From contig JAHWJV010000002.1 of NCBI GenBank assembly GCA_019348265.1, positions 1 through 36,522 of the forward strand: a DNA stretch of 36,522 nt, written 5' to 3'. Position numbers and translations under genes: made by a program. Below, one piece after another: positions 18,460 through 27,825 of this stretch. Numbering within the stretch: position 1 is the stretch's first letter; every line of letters starts with the position of its first letter. The notes under the pieces are model-generated. The model was not told the origin of the DNA. It worked only from the letters and a program-made list of their open reading frames with translations, and did not search any database. This DNA comes from Gemmatimonadota bacterium (GTDB taxonomy: Bacteria > Gemmatimonadota > Gemmatimonadetes > Longimicrobiales > Longimicrobiaceae).

Positions 18460-19221
18460 ATGAATGGCGCGAAGGATACCTCACCTGTGCTGGAGTGGAG
18501 AGTGACGAAATCCCCACGCTGGATCGTCCTGCTGTCGCTGTTGCTGATCGGCTTCACCTCGTGCCAAATGTTCAGGAGCGGCAGGAATCAAGGCGATCTC
18601 GAATATTGGGAGGAGAGGGCCCGGCGGCACGGCGGCCGCGCCGTGTACGATCTCGGCCACTCGGAGGCCGAGCTGGATTCGGTCACACGTTACCAGATGG
18701 ATGTCCTCTTCCCCGTGCTTCGCCGCCACCTGAAGGGTGATGAGAAACTAGTCCTGGACTTCGGCTCCGGTACGGGCCGCTTCACCCCAGCGCTCGCGGA
18801 GCTGATCGACGGCCGCGCGCTCGGGGTCGATCCGATCCAGCGCTTCCTGGATCTCGCGCCGCGCACCGAGAGGGTCGAATACCGGCTGCTCGAGAACGGA
18901 CGGATTCCACTTCCCGACCAGTCTGCAGACGTCGTCTGGATCTCGCTCGTGCTCACGGCCATCCCTGAGGACTCCACGTTGCGGCGGAGCGTCGCCGAAA
19001 TCGAGCGCGTGCTGCGTCCGGGTGGATTGCTCTTCCTGGTGGAGAACACCCACGACCGGCCGAACCTGCCGCACCTCGCCTACCGGCCCGTCGAGTTCTA
19101 CGCTTCGCTCTTCCCCTCCGTTCCGCTCCAGCACGAGGGAGGCTACTACGACCGGGGGGAGCGTATTTCCATCCTCGTGGGCCGGAAGCGGGCAGGAGCG
19201 ACTCCATCGGCGGCATTCTAG
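18460..19221 (+). CDS. Class I SAM-dependent methyltransferase with N-terminal hydrophobic/lipobox-like segment
   Basis: VLDFGSGTGRFTPALAELIDGRALGVDP motif I; IERVLRPGGLLFLVEN. N-terminus WIVLLSLLLIGFTSC. Confidence 0.85.
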   Translation: MNGAKDTSPVLEWRVTKSPRWIVLLSLLLIGFTSCQMFRSGRNQGDLEYWEERARRHGGRAVYDLGHSEAELDSVTRYQMDVLFPVLRRHLKGDEKLVLDFGSGTGRFTPALAELIDGRALGVDPIQRFLDLAPRTERVEYRLLENGRIPLPDQSADVVWISLVLTAIPEDSTLRRSVAEIERVLRPGGLLFLVENTHDRPNLPHLAYRPVEFYASLFPSVPLQHEGGYYDRGERISILVGRKRAGATPSAAF

Positions 19222-19296
19222 CGACACCAGGCGCGGGATCTCGGATCGGCAGCCTTCGCACCAGTCGGCGAGCTTTCGGCCCGGCGCTCACCGAGT

Positions 19297-20739
19297 TTAT
19301 TCGGCGTGGCCATCCCCTCGAACGCCGTCACCTTGGGGGTAGCGGCGTTTGAGGCGTATGAAGACGAGCAGCGCTCCTCCGATCCCGAGAACCCCCGCTC
19401 CGACCAGCGCGCCGATCCCGGTATATGCCACGCTGGAGTACAGGAGATAAGCCGACGTCGCACTGAGGAACAACGGCGTGAGCGGGTACCCGGGAACGCG
19501 GAATGGGCGTGGTGTGCTCGGATCGCTATGGCGGAGCACGATGACGGAGAAGCCCGACAGCATGAAGAAGAGCCAGAACACCGGAGCCGTGTAACTGACC
19601 ATCGTCTCGAATCCTCCGCGTGCGAGCGTGCCCAGCACGACCAGCGCGAGGGCCCAGCCGGCCTGCGCGAGGAGGGCATTCGTCGGGGTGTTGACGCGCT
19701 CGTTCCAGCGACCCAGCCAGGCGAGAGAGGGGAAGTCACGCCCCAGGGCGTACCCGGTGCGCGCACCCGTAAAGACGGTGGTGTTGGCGGAGGTGAGCGC
19801 GGAAACCGCGATGAGTAAACTGATGATCTGCGGAGCCAGCCCCCCGAAGGCTCGCTCCATCAGGTCGGCCGCAACCGCGTCGGAGCGGGCCACGCCCACG
19901 AGGCCGAGCCCCCGCAAGTACGCGAGGTTCACGAGGAGATAGAGGGCAGTGATCAGGCCGATGCTCAACAGCAGCGTGCGCAGCATGTTGCGCTCGGGTT
20001 GGCGCACCTCGGCCGAAACGTAAGCCGCTTCGCTCCAGCCTCCGTACGTGAGCAGCACGAGAACCAGTGCTGTGCCGAAGCTGCCGCCCCCGGACGGATG
20101 CACCAGCGGCGCCTGCGCCGATTCCGCTGGCGAAGTGACGAGGACGAGGCCGACCATCGCGATGATGAACAGCCCGAACACCTCCGTGGTGGTCAGCACC
20201 TTCTGCACGCGCTTGCTCTCGCGGACACCGACGGCGTTCAGGGCTGTCAGTCCCACTACGGCCAACCCCGCGTACACTGCTGACGAGTGGGTTCCGAGGT
20301 AAAATAAGCGCGAGGCGTAATCGCCAAAGATGAAGGCTAGGAGCGCAATCGAGCCGGTCTGGATGACGCCTAAGCGCGCCCACGCGAATAGGAAGCCGAC
20401 GTGCGGTCCATACGCTCGCGAGAGGTAGTGATAGTCACCGCCGGCGTTCGGGTAGGTGGTGGCGAGTTCCGCGTAGCAGAGTGCCCCGATCACGGAAACC
20501 CCGCCTCCAAGAGCCCAGGCAAGCAGCACCAGAGCCTCGCTCCCCGCGCTCGCCGCCACCAACGCCGGAGTCTTGAAGATCCCCGCCCCAATGACGATGC
20601 CCACCGTAAGCGCGACAGCATCCGCTACTTCCAGGGTGGGCCGCGGGATGCCGGGTCCAGCCGCCGCGGTCGACGAAGTGGATGCCGGGTTCTCACCCTG
20701 TGGAGCTTGACTGGCAGACTGCAGCGGCAACTGGGCCAT
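19297..20739 (-). CDS. APC superfamily amino acid permease
   Basis: DAVALTVGIVIGAGIFKTPALVA..., ELATTYPNAGGDYHYLSRAYGP, multiple TM segments. Confidence 0.94.
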   Translation of the reverse strand: MAQLPLQSASQAPQGENPASTSSTAAAGPGIPRPTLEVADAVALTVGIVIGAGIFKTPALVAASAGSEALVLLAWALGGGVSVIGALCYAELATTYPNAGGDYHYLSRAYGPHVGFLFAWARLGVIQTGSIALLAFIFGDYASRLFYLGTHSSAVYAGLAVVGLTALNAVGVRESKRVQKVLTTTEVFGLFIIAMVGLVLVTSPAESAQAPLVHPSGGGSFGTALVLVLLTYGGWSEAAYVSAEVRQPERNMLRTLLLSIGLITALYLLVNLAYLRGLGLVGVARSDAVAADLMERAFGGLAPQIISLLIAVSALTSANTTVFTGARTGYALGRDFPSLAWLGRWNERVNTPTNALLAQAGWALALVVLGTLARGGFETMVSYTAPVFWLFFMLSGFSVIVLRHSDPSTPRPFRVPGYPLTPLFLSATSAYLLYSSVAYTGIGALVGAGVLGIGGALLVFIRLKRRYPQGDGVRGDGHAE

Positions 20740-21054
20740 TTCCCGCGGATTCAGGTGCCTTTCGGACGCAATTACCCAATCCTGTCATGTCTGCCGTGCC
20801 TCTCGTACCCCCTCGAAAACGGCGGCGGGGGCTCGCGTTCGGCTGCATCAGAGCACGAGCAGATGGAGAAGGGCTCGGCTCTAGCACTTACGACGAGGGT
20901 TGAGCGCGCCAACAGGAGATGCATGAGAAATACCAAGTGATCGGTTCGTATATACTCGCCTGGAGCGCACGGCCCGGTGAACTCACTCCGGGTAGACGCT
21001 TCATCCTCGCTGTAACTCGGTAGCCCGGCCTGCGCCGGGACCCTCCCGCGCCGC

Positions 21055-22398
21055 CTAGTCGAGATGGCCGGCGCGGGCCCGCGCGGGGCGCCCCCCGAGC
21101 AGCTCGTGGCGTCGGCGCATGAACCGTGCTTTCCGCTCCCGGGTGGTCTCGGTGCTGTAGAGCCGCGCTGCGAGGTCGCGGAAGCCCGTCTCCAGGTCGC
21201 GAACGCTCATCTGCTCGGGCTGGTAGTTCACGTCGAACAGGGTACAGAGCTCCCAGGCGTCCTCGCGAAGGATGCGGCCCTCGCGCTGCAGGCGCTGGTG
21301 CAGGGGGGTGCCGGGGAAGGCGGTCATGACGGTGATCTGCACCTCGAAAAGCCCGCTGTCGCGGACGAAGGTCCAGACGTCGTCGAAGCTCTCCGGCCCC
21401 GTTCCGTCCAGGCCCAGGACGAAGCAGCCGTTCACGGTGATACCGCGGTCCTGGATCCGGCGGACCGAGCGGGCGTAGCGGTCGAGCTGCTTCGCCTTCC
21501 AGTTGGTGCGCTCCTCCAGCCCCTGGAGCCCCCCGAGCGAGGGGCTCTCGAACCCAATCAGCACCTGGGCGCAGCCACTCTGGGCCATCAGGTCCAGGAG
21601 CTCGTCGTCCTCCGCGATCGAGAGGTCGGATTCGGTGAACCAGCGCACGTTCTCGCGGCCGAGCGCACGGAGCAGCTGCTTCGAGTGCGCGCGGCGAACG
21701 AAGCTGTTGTCGTCCGCGAGCTCGATGAACGGCGCGGGCCAGATCTCCTTGATGCGGCGAATCTCCGCGATGACCTTTTCGACGGGCTTCACCTTGTAAG
21801 TGGGGGAGATGCGCATTGACGCCGCGCAGAAGTCGCAGCGCCACGGGCACCCGCGCTGCGTCTGTACGGTGATGCGGTTGTAGCGCTCGACGTCCAGCAG
21901 GTGGAAGGCGGGCATCGGGGCGTCGGCGAGGTCGAAGCTCTGGCCGCGGGCGTCGACTACGGCGAGATCGCCGCGACGCAGGTCCCGGAGCACGGCCGGC
22001 CAGGCGGACTCCCCCTCACCGATCACCACCGCGTCGGCGTGCTGCATCGCCTCTTCAGGGGCGGCGCTCACGTGCAACCCGCCGAGCACCACGAGGGTAC
22101 CCGCCGCGCGGTAAGCGTCGGCCAGCCGGTACGCCTCGCGGATCTGGGCGCTGAAGCTCGAGATGGCGACCACGTCGAATTCGCCCGGCAGCCGATCCAG
22201 CCCGCCGACGTCCGGTACCTCGAGGTACTCGATCTCGAATTCCTCCGGCGTCATCCCGGCCAGGGTGAGCAGCCCGAGGCTCGGGAGGGAGGCGATCACC
22301 CTGCTTCGCTCAACGAAGCCGGGGAGGGTGAGCCCGAGCTCCATCAGCTCCTTGTTGTACGCGCGCACGCCGCTCAGCGCGATAAAGCCGATCCTCAT
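21055..22398 (-). CDS. B12-binding-domain radical SAM protein
   Basis: Start MRIGFIALSGVRAYNKELMELGLTLPG; VVLGGLHVSAAPEEAMQHADAVVIGEGE; radical SAM TQRGCPWRCDFCAAS (CxxxCxxC). Confidence 0.93.
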   Translation of the reverse strand: MRIGFIALSGVRAYNKELMELGLTLPGFVERSRVIASLPSLGLLTLAGMTPEEFEIEYLEVPDVGGLDRLPGEFDVVAISSFSAQIREAYRLADAYRAAGTLVVLGGLHVSAAPEEAMQHADAVVIGEGESAWPAVLRDLRRGDLAVVDARGQSFDLADAPMPAFHLLDVERYNRITVQTQRGCPWRCDFCAASMRISPTYKVKPVEKVIAEIRRIKEIWPAPFIELADDNSFVRRAHSKQLLRALGRENVRWFTESDLSIAEDDELLDLMAQSGCAQVLIGFESPSLGGLQGLEERTNWKAKQLDRYARSVRRIQDRGITVNGCFVLGLDGTGPESFDDVWTFVRDSGLFEVQITVMTAFPGTPLHQRLQREGRILREDAWELCTLFDVNYQPEQMSVRDLETGFRDLAARLYSTETTRERKARFMRRRHELLGGRPARARAGHLD

Positions 22399-22784
22399 GG
22401 GGCCCCCCAGCCGGCGAGCATGGCCACGACCCCGGCGAGCAGCCCGGCAACGGGAATGGGGAAGAGGTGCCGGAACGGCTTCCGCCAGGCGGTGAGGAAG
22501 CAGCAGGTGGGCATGGTGATCGCGCCGATGATGAAGCCGATCGAGGCGACGCGCAGCGCAAACGCCGGGAGCGCCACCACCATCGTAGTCACGGCGAACA
22601 TCATGTTGAGGAAGCCGAGGCCGAAGAAGGAGATGTGCCCGAGCCGCGTCATCCTTCTGCGGAAGGACGCATACCCCTCCATCCAGTCTTCCCGGTGGAA
22701 GTAGAGGCCGATGATCGCTCCGGAGGCGACACCCCCGAGCATGCCGATCCAGCCGGCGAGAAGATTGTCCGTCGCTATGCTCAT
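22395..22784 (-). CDS. Small multi-TM membrane protein, translationally coupled to radical SAM gene
   Basis: MSIATDNLLAGWIGMLGGVASGAIIGLYFHREDWMEG..., several hydrophobic segments. Stop overlaps the downstream start (ATGA). Confidence 0.7.
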   Translation of the reverse strand: MSIATDNLLAGWIGMLGGVASGAIIGLYFHREDWMEGYASFRRRMTRLGHISFFGLGFLNMMFAVTTMVVALPAFALRVASIGFIIGAITMPTCCFLTAWRKPFRHLFPIPVAGLLAGVVAMLAGWGAP

Positions 22785-22945
22785 TGCGTGACTCCTCCAG
22801 GCCGGTCGCGAAACCATGGGCGACTCGGACAAGTTCTGGGTGAAAAGTGCGGCCAGATCGGTGGCGGGTCGGGACACGATGACACACCTGGCTCCACGCG
22901 GTCTCAATCGCCGATCAATCGCTCGTCGCGGGCGATACGAGTCGC

Positions 22946-23449
22946 TCAGTAGAGGTATCCGAGTCCCATGTAGAAGGGTGCGGTCGCCTCGCTGGAGTGC
23001 CCGATTTCGATCGCGGCGACGAAGTTCTCCCCCATCCCGAGGCGGACACCCCCGCCGAACCCGCGGTGCAGATCGCTGAATAGCTGGCTCGCTCGGGGCT
23101 GGTCCTGCCACACCCGCCCGGAATCCACGAACCCGCTGAGGACCAGGTGCGACGGCTTGCCAAGGAGCGCGAGCTCCGCCGCGCGCCAGCGCAATTCGGC
23201 GTTCCAGAGGAATAGGCCACGCCCGGCGTAGCGGTTCTTCGGCACGCCGCGGATGGTCTTCGCGCCCCCCAGTCCCTCCTGCTGCTTGAAGGAGGTCTGC
23301 ACCTGCTGGAGGTCGTAGAAGGGGGCGTCGCCCCGGACGCCCTGAACGGTGAACCGGTTCGCGAAGATCAGGCGGTCGGAGCGGAGGGGGAGGTAACGCC
23401 GATCCGTCAGCGGTTCACAGTCCAGCCGACCGTCAGCTCCGCGGCGAGG
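22946..23449 (-). pseudogene. C-terminal remnant of an Omp85/BamA-type surface antigen beta-barrel
   Basis: RRYLPLRSDRLIFANRFTVQGVRGDAPFYDLQQVQTSFKQQEGLGGAKTIRGVPKNRYAGRGLFLWNAELRW...GFVDSGRVW...GGGVRLGMGENFVAAIEIGHSS...LGYLY*. The 5' part is missing. A plausible upstream beta-strand GTTFLAAELTVGWTVNR lies in another frame, suggesting a frameshift. Confidence 0.7.
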
Positions 23450-23516
23450 AAAGTGGTCCCACTTCCACGCGCTGCACGAGCAGTGGGGCGAGACGTACGA
23501 CCGGGAGGGCGGGGAC

Positions 23517-24578
23517 GTGTTCGCGGTCCAGGACGAGATCGCGCGCGCGGTCGTCGGCGCGCTGCGCGGACATCTCACCGAACGGGAGAGCGCGGCGCTG
23601 GTCCGGTCGTCCACACCCAACGTCGAGGCGTACAACCTCTACCTCAAGGGCCGCTACCACTGGTACCGTCGAACCACCGACGGGCTGCGCCAGGCGATCT
23701 CGTTCTTCGAGCAGGCGGTGGCGCGCGATCCCACCTATGCGCTCGCCTATACCGGAATCGGGGACGTCTACAGCCTGCTGGGCTCGCACGACTACGGTGC
23801 CGTACCGCCAGCGGAGGCGTTCCCGGCGGCGCGGCGCGCGCTCGCGCGAGCGTTGGAGCTGGACCCCGGATCGGCCGCCACTCACGCCACCCTGGGCAAC
23901 GTCCACTTCATCTTCGACTGGGACTGGACCGCCGCCGAGCGGGAGTTCCGGCGCGCGCTCCAGTTGGAGCCGGCGTGCGCGCCGGCGCATCACTGGTACG
24001 CGCTCGGACTGATGGCGACCGGGCGCGGGGAGGAAGCGATGACGGCCATTCGCCGGGCGCGCGAGCTCGAGCCGCTCTCGATGGTGCTCAGCACCGCGCT
24101 CGCCCGCGTCCTCTATTTCGCGGGCGAGTCCAGGCGCGCGATCGAAGAGTACCGCCGCGGGTTGGAGATGGACCCCACCTTCGTGACCGCGCATCTGGGG
24201 CTCGGCCTCACCCTGGTACAGAGCGGCGATCCGGAGCCGGCGATCGCGGAGTACCAGGCAGCGAAGGTGCTGCTCGGCGGCGAGCCGCCGCTGGTCCTGG
24301 CGCTGATCGCCCACGCGAGCGCCGTCGCCTCCGACCGGGCGGAGGCGCGCTCGATCCTCGCGCGGCTACAGTCCGACTCGACCCGGAGCTACGTCCCCGC
24401 CGAATACATCGCTCTGGTGCACCTGGGGCTCGGCGAGCGAGGCGAGGCCGTCCACGCGCTCGAGCGCGCGTTCGCGAACCGCTCCGGGGCTATGGCTTTT
24501 CTGCGGGTCGACCCACTTCTCCACCCGCTCCGCGGCGACCCCGCGTTCGAGTCGCTGCTGGGCAGGATCACCCTCTGA
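23517..24578 (+). CDS. TPR protein, apparently 5'-truncated (C-terminal half of a kinase/CadC-TPR-like protein)
   Basis: WGETYDREGGDVFAVQDEIARAVVGALRGHLT is a motif normally internal to TolB-like/TPR proteins, followed by TPR repeats (YNLYLKGRYHWYRRTTDGLRQAISFFEQAVARDPTYALAYTGIGDVY). Confidence 0.75.
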   Translation: MFAVQDEIARAVVGALRGHLTERESAALVRSSTPNVEAYNLYLKGRYHWYRRTTDGLRQAISFFEQAVARDPTYALAYTGIGDVYSLLGSHDYGAVPPAEAFPAARRALARALELDPGSAATHATLGNVHFIFDWDWTAAEREFRRALQLEPACAPAHHWYALGLMATGRGEEAMTAIRRARELEPLSMVLSTALARVLYFAGESRRAIEEYRRGLEMDPTFVTAHLGLGLTLVQSGDPEPAIAEYQAAKVLLGGEPPLVLALIAHASAVASDRAEARSILARLQSDSTRSYVPAEYIALVHLGLGERGEAVHALERAFANRSGAMAFLRVDPLLHPLRGDPAFESLLGRITL

Positions 24579-24618
24579 CCACCCCCTCCGGAGCGGCTGT
24601 CGGCGAGGGAACTTCGGC

Positions 24619-24647
24619 TTGACTTTTCCACACCCCAATCCTACGTT
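24619..24647 (+). promoter_or_regulatory. dnaA promoter candidate with overlapping DnaA box
   Basis: TTGACT - 17 nt - TACGTT. DnaA-box-like TTTTCCACA at 24624-24632 overlaps the -35/spacer. Confidence 0.55.
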
Positions 24648-24695
24648 GCCGCCTCCCACTCGGTACCGCTTTTTCGCTGGCTCTTCGAGGATTTC

Positions 24696-26141
24696 ATGGA
24701 GCTGACCGCTGCCGAGGTCTGGTCGCGGATCCTGGACGAGGCCCGCGCGGCAGTCCCCGAGCAGGCCTTCCGCACCTGGCTGGCGCCGACGGAAGCAATC
24801 GCGTTTTCACAGGACACCCTGATCGTCTCCACCCCCAACCCGTTCGCGGCCGACTGGGTGGAAGACAAGTACGCGGAGCTTCTGACGGCGATCGGTGAGC
24901 GGCTGATAGGGCGGCGCTTCCACCTCTCGGTGAAGCCGGAGATGAACGGCCAGGGAGTACGGCCGGCTTTCGGTGAGGGGGCGCATCGAAACGGGTCGCC
25001 GGCCGAACCGACTGCGCCCTTCGCGCCCCCAGCGACGCGGGCTCACGCAGCGGTCCCGACCGGGCCGTATATCGGCTCCAGCGGCGCGTCTCCCTCCGGC
25101 CTCACCTACAACTCCCCGCTCAACGACCGGTACACCTTCGACCGGTTCGTCGTCGGCAACAACAGCCAGCTCGCGGCCGCCACCGCCCACGCGGTCGCCG
25201 AGGCGCCGGCGCGGATGTACAACCCGTTCTTCATCTACGGCGGGGTGGGTCTCGGGAAGACGCACCTGATGCACGCGATCGGACACGTCGTCCTCTCGCG
25301 CGACCCGGGGAAGCGCGTCATCTACGTCTCGTCCGAGCAGTTCACCAACGAGCTCGTCTCCGCGATCCAGGAAGGAACGATGGCGGAGTTCCGGCGCCTG
25401 TATCGCCAGATCGATCTGCTCCTGGTCGACGACATCCAGTTCCTGGAGGGGAAGGAGCGGACGCAGGAGGAGTTCTTCCACACCTTCAACGCTCTGCACG
25501 ACGGGAGGCGCCAGATCGTGCTCACCTCCGATCGGCCGCCGAAGGAGATCGGGCTGGAGGACCGCCTCATCTCCCGCTTCGAGTGGGGGATGGTGGCGGA
25601 CATCAAACCCCCCGATTTCGAGACGCGGGTCGCGATCCTGCGCAAGCGCGTGGAGGAGGACGGGCTGGAGATCTCCGGGATGGAAGAGGTGCTGCAGTAC
25701 ATCGCGCGGAACTGCACCTCATCGGTGCGGGAGATCGAGGGCGCGGTGATCAAGCTGCTCGCCTTTGCGTCGCTCACGCGGCGGGAGATCACGATCGAGC
25801 TCGCGCGCGAGGTGCTCGGAGGCGTGCTCCAGGCGGGCGACGGATCCGGCGTGGCTCGCGCCACCCCGGACCTGGTCCGTCGCAAGGTGGCGGAAGCCTG
25901 GGGCGTTTCCGCGGAGGGCCTCCAGTCGAAGAAGCGGACGAAGGACCTCACCGTCCCCCGCCAGGTCGCCATGTACCTGATCAAGGACCTGTTCGACACG
26001 CCCCTGGTCGAGATCGGCCGCCTCTTCGGCGGGCGCGACCACTCCACCGTCATCCACTCCATCTCCAAGGTGGAAGAAGACATGGCCAACGATGTCGCCT
26101 TCCGGGAGCGGGTGGATACGCTGAGGAAGGCGATGGTGTGA
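24696..26141 (+). CDS. dnaA: Chromosomal replication initiator DnaA
   Basis: NPFFIYGGVGLGKTHLMHAIGH, LLVDDIQFLEGKERTQEEFFHTFN, LISRFEWGMVADI and C-terminal GGRDHSTVIHSISKVEE. Confidence 0.98.
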   Translation: MELTAAEVWSRILDEARAAVPEQAFRTWLAPTEAIAFSQDTLIVSTPNPFAADWVEDKYAELLTAIGERLIGRRFHLSVKPEMNGQGVRPAFGEGAHRNGSPAEPTAPFAPPATRAHAAVPTGPYIGSSGASPSGLTYNSPLNDRYTFDRFVVGNNSQLAAATAHAVAEAPARMYNPFFIYGGVGLGKTHLMHAIGHVVLSRDPGKRVIYVSSEQFTNELVSAIQEGTMAEFRRLYRQIDLLLVDDIQFLEGKERTQEEFFHTFNALHDGRRQIVLTSDRPPKEIGLEDRLISRFEWGMVADIKPPDFETRVAILRKRVEEDGLEISGMEEVLQYIARNCTSSVREIEGAVIKLLAFASLTRREITIELAREVLGGVLQAGDGSGVARATPDLVRRKVAEAWGVSAEGLQSKKRTKDLTVPRQVAMYLIKDLFDTPLVEIGRLFGGRDHSTVIHSISKVEEDMANDVAFRERVDTLRKAMV

Positions 26142-26143
26142 GA

Positions 26144-26225
26144 GAAGTTGGCAGTTGCCAGTTACCAGTGCGCGCCGACCCCGTGCGAACGCCCGACTGG
26201 CAACTGGTGACTTGCAACTGGAGAC
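26144..26225. repeat. Heptad inverted-arm element E5 (CCAGTTG family)
   Basis: Left GCAGTTG CCAGTTA CCAGTGC; right CTGGCAA CTGGTGA CTTGCAA CTGGAGA. Begins just after the dnaA stop. Confidence 0.78.
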
Positions 26226-26547
26226 CGTCGCTCTCCCCGTGGACAACCGCTGTGGGGAAGTTGTTGAAAGGGTGTGGGAGTCGGAGAGGTGTGGGAAGGA
26301 GCGTTCGGCGGTGGAGAAGGCGGGGCGTTTCCACGGACCAATCCACACGCTGCTGAGGTTGCCCAAGGTGCCTTCCGGCAAACAGGTGCGGGGTGCGAAA
26401 GAGAAGCCGTCCACCTTTCCACACCCTCTATTACTAGTACTACCATTCCTATTTAATTAGGAAGTAGAAGCCTTCCAGTGGAAAGCGTCGCCTCGGAGCG
26501 AGCCGACACCCGGGCAGGACCATCCGTAATCCCGATTCCGCATCGCC
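26226..26547. other. oriC: Candidate oriC (DnaA-box cluster plus AT-rich tract) in dnaA-dnaN spacer
   Basis: DnaA-box-like sequences: TTGTCCACG(-) 26238, TTCCCCACA(-) 26251, CTTCCCACA(-) 26290, TTTCCACGG 26328, CAATCCACA 26339, CTTTCCACA 26415. AT-rich TCTATTACTAGTACTACCATTCCTATTTAATTAGGAAG at about 26427-26464. Confidence 0.75.
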
Positions 26548-27654
26548 ATGAAATTCACGATCACGCGTGAGAACCTGCAGGAGGGGCTGAGCGCCGTTGG
26601 TGGGAGCATCCCCACGCGAACGACGTTGCCGGTGCTGTCGAACCTTCTGATTGAGACGGAGGACGGTGGCGTAAGGCTGAGTGGCACAGACCTGGACACC
26701 GCGGTGTCGATGCTCGTGAAGGCCGAGGTTCACGAGCCCGGCGCGATCACGGCTCCGGCGCGGAAGCTCCAGGAGATCGCGCGGGAGCTGCCTCCGTCGG
26801 CGGTGGACGTCGCGACGCAGGGCGACGGCATCACCATCAGCAGCGGCCGCACGCGCTTCCGGCTGAACGGGCTTCCGAAGGACGAGTTCCCGGCCTTTCC
26901 GGCGGTGTCGTTCGAGGAGAGCTGGAAGCTGACGGGGAAGAACCTGAACCAGCTGATCTCACATGTCTCCTTCGCGGTTTCCACCGAGGAGACGCGCCCG
27001 ATCCTCAACGGCGTGCTATGGGAGCTTCGGGAGACGGAGATGCGGATGGTGGCCACCAACGGCCACCGGCTTGCGAAGATGACGCTGCCGCGGGAGAGCG
27101 GCACGGGGACGGGTGACCTGATCGTCCATCCGCGCGCACTGGCGCAGGTTCAGAAGCTCTTCGGCGCCGAATCTGAGGTAGAGGTGGGCCGGTCGGAGAA
27201 CCACCTGGGCTTCCGTGGCAACGGCGTGGTGATCTTCACCCGGCTGATCGAGGGGCCGTACCCGAATTACGAGCAGGTAATCCCGAAGGACAACGACAAG
27301 GAGCTGGTGGTCGAGAAGGCGCCGCTGACCGGCGCGATCCGGCGGATGGCGATCGTCGCTTCCGACCAGACGCACCGGATCCGGCTCTCGCTCGGGGGCT
27401 CGGCGCTGAAGTTCTCGGTCCAGACGCCGGATCTCGGCGAGGCGGCGGAGGAGCTGCCGGTGGAGTACGATGGCGAGCCGATCGAGATTGGCTTCAACGC
27501 GAACTACCTGCTCGAGCTCTTGCGCTACATGCCGACCAGCGAGGTAAAGATGACCTTCAAGGCACCGGAGCGCGCGGCAACGATGGAGCCGGTCGGGAAC
27601 GAGGACACGCCCGAGTTCGTCTGTCTGGTCATGCCGCTGAGACTGCTCGACTGA
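26548..27654 (+). CDS. dnaN: DNA polymerase III beta clamp
   Basis: MKFTITRENLQEGLSAVGGSIPTRTTLPVLSNLLIE...TNGHRLAKM...EFVCLVMPLRLLD. Confidence 0.98.
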   Translation: MKFTITRENLQEGLSAVGGSIPTRTTLPVLSNLLIETEDGGVRLSGTDLDTAVSMLVKAEVHEPGAITAPARKLQEIARELPPSAVDVATQGDGITISSGRTRFRLNGLPKDEFPAFPAVSFEESWKLTGKNLNQLISHVSFAVSTEETRPILNGVLWELRETEMRMVATNGHRLAKMTLPRESGTGTGDLIVHPRALAQVQKLFGAESEVEVGRSENHLGFRGNGVVIFTRLIEGPYPNYEQVIPKDNDKELVVEKAPLTGAIRRMAIVASDQTHRIRLSLGGSALKFSVQTPDLGEAAEELPVEYDGEPIEIGFNANYLLELLRYMPTSEVKMTFKAPERAATMEPVGNEDTPEFVCLVMPLRLLD

Positions 27655-27675
27655 AAACGCGCGGCGGAGTACAGA

Positions 27676-27711
27676 GCGCGGTGGGAAGGGGTGAGGCCCT
27701 TCCCACCGCGC
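27676..27711 (+). terminator. Terminator-like hairpin after dnaN
   Basis: GCGCGGTGGGAAGGG / CCCTTCCCACCGCGC, 15-bp perfect stem, 6-nt loop. Confidence 0.8.
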
Positions 27712-27825
27712 CGTCGTTCATGGAAGCGCCAGCTCCGGGCCGGGCGAGTCGACTCGCTGCCGATCAGCGACTTCTACCGCGGGGAGGATGTCCAGCTGAG
27801 TCGGTGGCGGAGAGCGGCACGGAAG

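Noticed and set aside
20888-21850. 320-aa minus-strand ORF
   Set aside because: Shifted frame over the radical SAM gene; Pro/Arg-rich nonsense composition.
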